From the NCBI RefSeq assembly GCF_020080835.1, contig NC_058158.1:1860001-1924000 (forward strand): a stretch of 64,000 nt of DNA, given 5' to 3'. The notes beneath the pieces are model-generated. The model saw only the letters and a list, made by a program, of their open reading frames with translations, was not told where the DNA came from and ran no database searches. Position numbers and translations under genes: made by a program. Origin of the DNA: Cotesia glomerata (lineage: Eukaryota; Arthropoda; Insecta; Hymenoptera; Braconidae). Shown piece after piece: positions 55,195 to 64,000 of this stretch. Every line of letters starts with the position of its first letter. Within the stretch, counting starts at the first letter, position 1.

Positions 55195-57600
55195 TTATGT
55201 TAAATAAATGAAAATTAATTTAGGAGATATTTAATAGGTTTAAGAATTTTTTTAACAAATAAATTATGGCAAAAAAAAATTGACATGTAGGAATTTTAAT
55301 ACATTAAAAATGCAATTTTTTTTTTTTAATAATTTTTTTGTTAAAAAAAAATTCAAAAATGATCAAGACTGCTAACTTTAATGTGATGTTAAATAAAACA
55401 AATTTTTGTTTCTTCTTAAATCATCAATTAGATTTTTAATAGTTTTAAGAATTTTTTTAACAAATAAATTATCGCAAAAAAAATTAGGAAAAAAAATTGA
55501 CATGTAGAAATTTTAATAAATTAAATATGAAATTTTTATTAATTATTTTTTATAAAAATTTTTTTTTTCAAAAAAAAACATTTGTTTCTTCTTAAATCAT
55601 CAATTAGATGTTGTATAAATTTAAGAATTTTTTTAACAAACAAATTATGGCAAAAAAATGACCTGTAGAAATTTTAATAAATTAAAAATGCAATTTTTTT
55701 TAATAATTTTTGATAAAAAATTTTTTTGTTAAAGAAAATTAAAAAATAGTTAAGACTGCTAATTTTAATGTGATATTAAAAATAAACAAACTTTTGTTTC
55801 TTCTTAAATCATCAATTAGATTTTTAATAGTTTTAAGAATTTTTTTAACAAATAAATTATCGCAAAAAAAATTAGGAAAAAAAATTGACATGTAGAAATT
55901 TTAATAAATTAAATATGAAATTTTTATTAATTATTTTTTATAAAAATTTTTTTTGTTAAAAAAAAAACATTTGTTTCTTCTTAAATCATCAATTAGATGT
56001 TGAATAAATTTAAGAATTTTTTTAACAAACAAATTATGGCAAAAAAATGACATGTAGAAATTTTAATAAATTAAAAATGCAATTTTTTTTAATAATTTTT
56101 TTGTTAAAGAAAATTAAAAAATAGTCAAAACTGCTAACTTTAATGTGATATTAAAAATAAACAAACTTTTGTTTCTTCTTAAATCATCAATTAGATTTTT
56201 AATAGTCTTAAAAATTTTTCTAACAAATAAATTATGGCAAAAAAAAAATAACGGAGGAATTTTAGTAATTTAAAAATGCAATTTTTTTTTAATAATTTTT
56301 TAGAAAAAATTTTTTTGTTAAAAAACATTAAAAATGGTCAAGACTGCTAACTTTAATGTGATGTTAGATAAAACAAACTTTTGTTTCTTCTTAAATCATC
56401 AATTAGATTTTTAATAGTTTTGAGAATTTTTTTAACAAATAAATTATGGCAAAAAAATTAGGAAAAAAAATTGACATTTAGAAATTTTAATAAATTAAAA
56501 ATGCAATTTTTCATAAAAAATTTTTTTATTAAAAAAAAATTGAAAAATGGTCAAGACTGCTAACTTTAATGTGATGTTTAAAAAAACAAACTTTTGTTTC
56601 TTCTTAAACCATCAATTAGATGTTTAATAGTTTAAAAATTTTTTTTCGACAAATAAATTATGACAAAGAAAAATTGACCTATAAAAATTTTAATGAATTA
56701 AAAATGCAATTTTTTTGTTAAAAAAAAAATTAAAAAATGATCAAGACTGCTAACTTTAATGTGATGTTAAATAAAACAATCTTTTGTTTCTTCTTAAAAC
56801 ACCATTTAGATATTTAATAGTTTGAAAAATTTTTTTTGGTAAATAAATTATGGCAAAAAAAAATTAAGAAAAAAATTGATCTATAGAAATTTTAATAAAT
56901 TAAAAATGCAATTTTTTAAAAATAATTTTTCATAAAAATTTTTTTTGTTAAAAAAAAATTAAAAAATGGTCAAGACTGCTAACTTTAATGTGATATTAAA
57001 TAAAACAAACTTTTGTTTCTTCTTAAATCATCAATTGATTTTAAGAAATTTTCAACAACTAAATTATGGCAAAAAAAAAGTTAGGAAAAAAATTTACCTG
57101 TAGTAATTTTAATGAATTAAAAATACATTTTTTTTTTTAATTTTTTTGTTAAAAAAAAATTAAAAAATGGTCAAGACTACTAACTTTAATGTGATGTTTA
57201 AAAAAACAAACTTTTGTTTCTTTTTAAACCATCAATTAGATATTTAAGTTTAAAAATTTTTTAGACTTTTTTAAAAATTGACCTATAGAAATTTTAATAA
57301 ATTAAAAATGCAATTTTTTTGTTAAAAAAAAATTAAAAAATGATCAAGACTGCTAACTTTAATGTGATGTTAAATAGAACAATCTTTTGTTTCTCCTTAA
57401 ATCACCATTTAGATATTTAATAGTTTGAAAAATTTTTTTTGGTAAATAAATTATGGCAAAAAAAAAATTAAGAAAAAAATTGATCTATAGAAATTTTAAT
57501 AAATTAAAAATGCAATTTTTTAAAAATAATTTTAATAAAAATTTTTTTTGTTAAAAAAAAATTAAAAAATGGTCAAGACTGCTAACTTTAATCTGATGTT
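55195..57600. repeat. Tandem array of ~12 palindrome-derived units, ~200 bp each
   Basis: The marker tttgtttcttcttaaa recurs at about 55406, 55581, 55793, 55970, 56168, 56379, 56593, 56783, 57011, 57213 and 57386, spaced 173-228 bp. Each unit also has aaattatggcaaaaaa, gaaattttaataaatt and tgctaactttaatgtga, the vocabulary of the GTTAGC-type MITEs. It fills most of the CFAP58/lst-2 intergenic space. Confidence 0.75.
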
Positions 57601-58296
57601 AAATAAAACAAACTATTTCATCTTAAATCATCAATTAGATTTTTATTGATAATTAATTTATACAGTACTATAATAGGCAAGTTTTCACAAATTTATCAAC
57701 ATAAAGAAATAATAGAAAAATAATTTCATCCAGTTAAATAATCCCACTCCATTATTCATATACATTTTTATAAAAAAATTCAGCATACTTTAATTGTCTT
57801 TTAAATACCGACATTAATTTTTATTTTATTTATTTTTACTGATAAGTTTAAATATTAATTTTATTTTTTTTTATTTTTTTTAAATACACACCAATATTTA
57901 GGCCAACTTTAACAGGCACAAAGGATCAATTTTGACATTTATATTGATAATTAGCTAGTACTTTTCTAATCACATTTATTTTTTTTTAAACTTTGATAAC
58001 GCACGTCTTTATAACAAAAATAATCATTACAAGAGTGCTCAGCCGTTTAATGCAAAAATAATTTTTTTTATTATTTTTTACAACTAATTTTTTTTTTTCC
58101 TGAATTGCAGTTAAATACACTTTTAAATTTTTTTAAAATAACAAATTATTAACCACCCGATAATTGAGCGTATGACGATTAAAACTAAATAAGTATTCAG
58201 ACTTGACATTGTCAACTTTCTAATTAATTATTTTTATTTTAATTAATTATTTGGAATATTCGAAATAGTCTGATTTTTTTTTATAGGTATATTTAA

Positions 58297-58298
<2 letters not shown>
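57601..58298. other. Intergenic AT-rich sequence
   Basis: No repeat ends or ORFs of note. Confidence 0.5.
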
Positions 58299-58384
<86 letters not shown>

Positions 58385-58400
58385 ATATATTATATATACA
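58299..58400. repeat. (AT)n microsatellite
   Basis: About 100 bases of TA dinucleotides; a long T-run follows at 58441-58469. Confidence 0.9.
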
Positions 58401-58440
58401 ATAATTAAACAGTCTTCTTAATGAAAAAAGGTTATTTACA

Positions 58441-58474
<34 letters not shown>

Positions 58475-58499
58475 AACAATTATATTAACAGTAAATGTT

Positions 58500-58505
58500 T
58501 TTATT
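58500..58505 (-). terminator. Candidate polyadenylation signal for lst-2
   Basis: AATAAA on the minus strand, about 290 bases after the stop codon and just before a long A-run on that strand. Plausible, but not unique in AT-rich DNA. Confidence 0.35.
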
Positions 58506-58796
58506 TCTCATGTACGATAGCGTTAAAAAAAATGATTAATCATAAAATAAAGAGTTATTGTCTTTAAATATTTGAGTGTCAATAATCATAATAATAATAA
58601 ATCTTTGTACATCTGTGCAACGTAAAATATTCAACAATGATGAAACAGTAAATTATGATAGTGAAGATGTATGGTTGATAAAATGATAATTAAGATTTAG
58701 ATGTAAAGTCTACGAAAAAGTACACAGCACTTGTGTCATGTTTCGTAACATGTAGAATGTAAGTAGCGTATGAAAAGTGACGCATGAAAGAGCTAT

Positions 58797-59080
58797 TCAG
58801 CTAGTAGAGGCGACATGAGAAACAGTAAATGGCGTGACTTGATAGAGAAAACACCTGTTGCAGACTCTGACTGGTTTAGTATGTCCGTAACGAGGTAATG
58901 GGACATTGTTGCTGCTGCAACGCCCACAAAATACTTTGCCGCAGTTTCTGCAATGGTGTCTCCGTCTTACGACAGTGAATCCCGCTTGACAAGCCATGCA
59001 TCGCGGAGCATCGTTGTCTGGAATCCATGCGGGCGCTCTTTCCACACACTCCTCGCCGCGTTCTGTCGTTATAGGACACA
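58797..59080 (-). CDS. lst-2: lst-2 terminal exon: FYVE zinc finger
   Basis: Acceptor tttcag|TG. Ninety-four residues end at TGA (VASTS-stop). The FYVE core runs from WIPDNDAPRC through VVRRRHHCRNCGKVFCGRC to KPVRVCNRC, complete and with no key residue missing. The short tail FLYQVTPFTVSHVASTS matches the family habit of ending soon after the finger. Confidence 0.95.
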
Positions 59081-61471
59081 CTGAAATTTATCAAACATTT
59101 TTATTAGTTCCAAATAAAAAAAATCATTTAAAATTTTAATAATAAATTAATTATAATTTTTTATTAAATTAATTGTAATTTTTTATTAAATTAATTGTAA
59201 TTTTTTATTAAATTAATTATAATTTTTTATTAAATTAATTATAATTTTTTATTAAATTAATTATAATTTTTTATTAAATTAATTATAATTTTTTATTAAA
59301 TTAATTATAATTTTTTATTAAATTAATTATAATTTTTTATTAAATTAATTATAATTTTTTATTAAATTAATTATAATTTTTTTATTAAATTTTTCATTTA
59401 AAGCTTCTTGAAAAAAAAATTTCAGTGAAAAAAAATTTCAGATAGTAGCTAGTATAATCCAGATTACAATAAGTATAATCCAGATATCACTCAGTATAAT
59501 CTGGGATGATATCCAGTGTCATATTGTTTTTACCGTGTATCACTGACAACTATCTATTTTTTTAATTTTTATAACAAATTAGTTACAATAAAAAAAATTT
59601 TTTTTTGACTTGGAATTTTTGAAATTAAATTTTTCATTAAAAATTCTCTAACTAAAAATACTATTAATTAAACAAAATTATTTAATTACTTGAATATTCA
59701 TTCATTAATTAAATACCTGCTCTATTACTGACAGCTGTCAATTTTAAAAATTTTTATAACCAATTAATCACAATAAAAAATATTATTTAAAAAAATTTTT
59801 GTTCACTTGGAATATATTAAATTAAATTTTCCATTAAAAATTTTTTAAGTAAAAATACTGATACACAAAATTATTTAATTACTTGAATATTCATTCATTA
59901 ATTGAATATATGCTCGATCGCTGACAACTATTGATTTTTTTAATTTTTATAACAAATTAATTACAATAAAAAAAATTCTTTATTTTTTTTTTGAAAAGTG
60001 GAATTTTTTTAAGTAAAAATACTATTACAAAAAATGATTTAATTACTTAAATATTTATTCGTTAATTAAATATCTGCTCTATCAGACAGTTGGCTTCACA
60101 CTGCTGGTAAATAAGTTTAAAGTCTTACTTTAAGTTTAAGTCAAATCAATTGTTTGCTCTTTAGCATCTCCAAATGTGTATTGAAATCATTTTTTTTTTT
60201 TTAATAAATTATTTAAAGTACTTAATCAATCAACCTTGACCGTTAATCAGAAAAATTGATTTACTTATAAAAAAGTGACTATTGAAGTATTATTTTTAAA
60301 CTTTATCGTATTCTTATCTATATTTTTATTCTTATCTATAAATTACTTCTTGCTGACTAATTTATATATTTCTTTCTCTTCACTAAAGAAGACAAAATAT
60401 TTAATGTCTGTACAATAAATTGTAATAATTAAAATTTTTTTGTTAATTCTTATAATTTAATTTTTAATTTTTTTAAATTAAATTTTTATAATTAAATTAT
60501 AATAAAAAAAAAAATTCCACATGTAGAAATTAAAAAAAAATATTTTTTTTTATAATAATAAATTTGTCATAAAAATTCTAAGACATCTGAATTTTTTTAA
60601 TTCATAAAATTATAATTAAAAAAAAAAATTTACTCGTACTTTTTAAAATTTTTTTTACAAATTTTTTTCAATAATAAAAATTTAAAAAATGATAAAAAAT
60701 GTCTGATAATTTAAATTTCATCTTCGAAAAAACAATACTAATTCAACAATTTTTTATTTTTTTATTAATTAATTTATAATTTAATTAACACTTAAAAAAA
60801 ATTGCACATATGATTTTTTAAATCTACTAAATGTGAAATTTTTTCTTTGAATATTTTTTTAATAATCTATATAACAAAAAAACTTATAAAAATTATCAGA
60901 TGTCGGCTAATTTAATTTTTAATACTAAAGTTAGCTGACGCTTTTAATTTTTCTTCAATAATTAAATAAGAACAAAAAAATATTTTTTAAAAATTACACT
61001 TAGAGTTTTTCAAGTTTTTTTACAATTGAAATTTTTTTTTATTTTTTAAAATAATTTTTTCACTAAAAAAAAATTCTAAAAATTTTTAGATATCGGCTAA
61101 CTTAATCAATGATACTAAAGTTAGCCGATGCTTTTAATTTTTTGATTTTTTTTCAATACTTTTTAAAAATTGCACTTAAAATTTTTCAAGTTTTTTACAA
61201 CTGAATTTTTGTTTCAATTTTTTCAATAAAAAAAAACTAAAAATTTTTAGATATCAAACTTAATTAATGACAATTTTAATTAAAAAACTAAAATAAAAAT
61301 ACTAACTCGTATCATTATCATTACCAATGCTGGTAATAGAATCCTCCTCCTGATCATCATCATCATCATCGTCTTCCTGATTCAAGTCTTGTCTCTCAAG
61401 ACTACTACTCAATATCTCATTGGAATGTAAAGTATCATCATTAGGCGACTGAACATCACCAGTCCCACCAA

Positions 61472-61503
<32 letters not shown>

Positions 61504-63974
61504 TTCGCATCAACATTCTCCTGGTCAGTCTCCCCAGGCACACTAGTACTGTTCATAAGGAAGACACACTTAAGAATATTCCTCAAATCAGAAGCGAAGT
61601 TAGTCTGCAGCTGATCAGCTACCCCGGCAATGCAAACAAACAGCCTATGAACCAGATCCTCAGAGGACCTGAATTTCGCCCTAATCTGATTTCTATTCGC
61701 AATTTCCGCGGCCTGCATCGCCAGGGCTATCTCTTCATCATCCTGGCAGTCGCTCTGGAACTCACTAGTTTCAGAGCTCGAATCATAGCTAGAACTCGAG
61801 TCAACATCCTGATTAGATCTCTGAATCAGGGAGATATTTATTTTAGGATTTTTAACCCCCCTATTTTTCGGGGACTTGTCCCTCAATTCACTCCTGCCAC
61901 CACTAACATTAGCATCATCAATCGCATCATCAATTGCATCAACAGCAGGACTAATAATCCCAGTTTTATCCGTCCTGCGACCTAGCCCATCATTAGGCAT
62001 CTCTTCCTTATTTTTCTCACTAAAATTCTTCCTCATCTTAGTTATCTGCTCAGCCCTGGACCTCCTGTGGTCCAGCAGCTTGCGATTGGGCGGCGACAAC
62101 CCGCTAGAATTATTTCTCTGTCCCAGATTGTGATTCTTCTGCGACATATCATTGCGCGAGGACTCAAACTGGCAATTCAAACGCGAGCTGCTCCTCCGAG
62201 GGCTGTGATGATGATTGCTAAAATTAGGCATCTGCCTCATATTATTCTGCGTGGGATGCAAAGATCCTCCATAGCTCGTCAGCCTCGGATTAACACACCG
62301 ATCCACAGAATTAGACCTCGAGCTCTCAGTACTTAATGACAAATTATATGCCAATTTTTCCTGGACACTATTGTGATTTTTTTTAACTATTTTCCGCTCA
62401 AATCTTCGCTGTCGTTTTTTTAATTTAAATTCTTTGGCCTTACGCACTGACATTTTGTGCTGGGCGTATCGCTCGATATTACTTCCTATTTTATTATTTA
62501 TATCCTGGTGTGACGTAGACGGACAATTTTTGCATTTAATATCCTGCCAGAATTCTTTGGTCGTAGCTGCTGTTGATGGGTTTATATTTAGATTTAAATT
62601 CTCCCAATTGTCCGAGTAATTTATTTGTATTGAAGTGTTAGAGTCACAGACAGACACCTGTCCGTTTCCATAAGCCACACCCACAAATTCTTCATTGGTT
62701 CCGTTAAAATTTGATGATATTCTATCGGATATTTTGGACGACTCACTATTACAATTACAATTACTATTACTACTATTGGAAACACAATTATTACATCTTA
62801 AGGGACAAACACAAGACTCCGAAGTCGAGCTTAAATTTTTATCATCTTGTATTTCATTGGCAAAAGTTTTTTTTTCTTCCGGGCTCTTATCATACAAACT
62901 GGTATTTTCTGAAGAAATAACTGTGCAAATACCCGAGTCAGTTTGTTCTGATATTTCATTACCGCAATCTTCTAATAATAAATTAGAAAGAGTTTTATTA
63001 GCTTCTGAAATAAGTTTCTTAGCTTTATTATCAACAAGCGAATTATCATCTGTAATATTATTATTATCATGTGTAATAAGATAATTTTGTGGCAAGTCAA
63101 CATTAACATTTGTACTGAGACTCTGATTTTGACTCGACATATTATCATTATTATTATTATAAAAATTATCTGGGGTATTATCATTATTTTTATTTCCTAT
63201 TTGGTCATCTTGGTATTGTAATGATTCATTACTTTCAGTGTAATGAGACTCTGTTGAATTAAAATCAAGACCAGACTGTTCGGTACTGTTACTATTAGCT
63301 GGATTAGTAGTCGTAGAAATTAATTGCGCTGTAAGTTTACTATTGGAATTATGATTGTGATGGAATCTATCGGCTCTTTGATCCTCGTTTATCGGGAGTA
63401 CTGAGGCTGTTTCTCGTCGATTTACTGAATTAATTAACAGGTGATCTTGACGACGACGGCTATCGGAATCGGCATTAGTATTAGCGTTAGTGTTAGTATT
63501 GCCATTATCATCATCATCAATTACCACTCGCAAACTTGATTCTCCTCCATTTAACAATGACGAATAGGCGTGTGGATACGCGGCCACTGTTGTGGTGATA
63601 ATACTACGGTGATTATCCTCATCCTCGCTGTTACCTGATACAGATACAGCTTGCTGTAATTTTCTTTCACCTTTAACATTAACTCCCACCTTGCTCTCCT
63701 GGGTCATTATTTCGACCACATCATTAGCCACTTCGTCCATGTTCGTGCCATTGTTTTTGGTCACGGTGTAAAAATCTACGACGAAGTTTTTGCAGTTTGG
63801 GTAGTCGGAGTAGAAATTGTGGACGAAGTTTTCGAGCTCGTGCTGGCAGGCGTTGCGTGTTGAGGGGGATATTGGGACAGATGGTTCTTCGTTTGAGCAC
63901 AGGAGCTTTTCGAGCATGTACAGCTCGCGGTTGTTCAGGGTCCAGAGGAGTTCGCGGATTTTTAACAAAAGATT
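58797..63974 (-). CDS. lst-2: Lateral signaling target protein 2 homolog (ZFYVE28-like), C-terminal 983 residues
   Basis: Exons 63974-61307 and 59080-58797 join in phase (A|TG, giving DTMCPITTERGEE). The visible part starts with NLLLKIRELLWTLNNRELYM, the family helix before the linker; then comes a long Asn/Ser/Asp-rich linker; then SSEDLVHRLFVCIAGVADQL, highly conserved in LST2 proteins; then a C-terminal FYVE finger. FYVE signatures are WIPD, RRRHHCRNCG and RVC, with eight zinc-binding cysteine/histidine positions as expected. FYVE domains bind PI3P on early endosomes; LST2 proteins act as negative regulators of EGF-receptor signalling there. Upstream exons with the N-terminal helical domain are outside the window. 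Confidence 0.93.
59143..59393. repeat. 22-bp tandem repeat, ~11 copies
   Basis: Unit attaaattaattataattttt plus one base, nearly identical across copies; the first few have ttgtaa in place of ttataa. Confidence 0.9.
60925..61262. mobile_element. Two GTTAGCYGAC palindromic MITEs in the lst-2 intron
   Basis: Copy one runs from aaagttagctgacgctttt to agatatcggctaactta (~61100). Copy two begins aaagttagccgatgcttt and is shortened in the middle. It lies within 45 bases of the splice donor. Confidence 0.55.
61307..63974 (-). CDS. lst-2: lst-2 large penultimate exon (889 codons)
   Basis: Acceptor tttgcag|AAT, donor ACGA|GTTAGT. Conserved at the start (KIRELLWTLNN...YMLEKLLCSNEEP) and near residues 785-830 (SSEDLVHRLFVCIAGVADQLQ, then FASDLRNILK). 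The intervening ~700 residues are low-complexity linker. An Asn run is encoded by an AAT microsatellite (61477-61503), with Asp runs at 61352-61373. A Cys-rich patch (CVCPLRCNNCVSNSSNSNCN) is present; its function is unknown. Other-frame ORFs over this exon are shadows. Confidence 0.92.
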
Positions 63975-64000
63975 CTGCAAAAATAAATCATTCTTTTAAT

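Larger units (their letters stand above)
59081..61306. other. lst-2 last intron (2.2 kb)
   Basis: Contains a 22-bp tandem repeat (59143-59393), three diverged ~180-bp repeats of AT-rich text around 59530-60080 (caaattaattacaataaa, ttgaatattcattcatta), and GTTAGC-type MITE copies near its 5' end. Confidence 0.6.

Noticed and set aside
61647..63184. Plus-strand and other-frame ORFs of up to 129 codons
   Set aside because: Shadows of the lst-2 coding exon.

Overview
The window is AT-rich eukaryotic DNA carrying two protein-coding genes, both on the minus strand. Gene content, splice sites and the density of small non-autonomous transposons fit an insect. A hymenopteran parasitoid (possibly a braconid) is my best guess, but the sequence does not prove the order.

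Right side (58.8-64.0 kb): the last two exons of the insect homolog of lateral signaling target protein 2 (lst-2 / ZFYVE28). They hold a 2.67-kb exon with the conserved pre-linker helix and a low-complexity linker, then a terminal exon encoding a complete FYVE zinc finger. The N-terminal exons lie beyond base 64000.

Middle (32.1-54.85 kb): a complete gene for the coiled-coil axonemal protein CFAP58 (CCDC147). I rebuilt it from splice signals as 11 exons with compatible phases throughout, giving 894 codons plus stop; the vertebrate protein is about 870 aa. A 13/14 match to the RFX X-box lies about 205 bp upstream of the start codon. RFX sites normally drive ciliary genes. The CFAP58 introns are packed with transposons.

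Left side (1-32 kb): no gene I can name. It is a mosaic of nested mobile elements with a few GC-richer patches. One patch has a TATA box and a short signal-peptide-like ORF at 24.6-24.9 kb; another open stretch lies at 26.7-27.1 kb.

Repeat families, defined by eye: (1) a non-autonomous Helitron-like family, 5 copies, with 5' TC, 3' hairpin plus CTAG, and internal tandem palindromes; (2) elements with CAC...GTG ends and 2-bp T-N target duplications, at least 9 copies, two supported by paralogous empty sites in this window; (3) ~200-bp palindromic elements ending in GTTAGCYGAC, including tandem arrays; (4) element C (aacttcccgcta...), 4 copies; (5) element E with ends near tatttacaagtggggtc, 2 copies; (6) a 529-bp foldback, 2 copies; (7) tRNA-derived SINEs of two types; (8) GC-tipped long hairpins, H1 and H2, that alternate in arrays. 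The H1/H2 array at 30.18-31.41 kb is the most unusual structure: stem sequences differ between copies, yet several changes are matched on the opposite arm.

All exon boundaries and family assignments come from reading the sequence. No alignment or database search was run.
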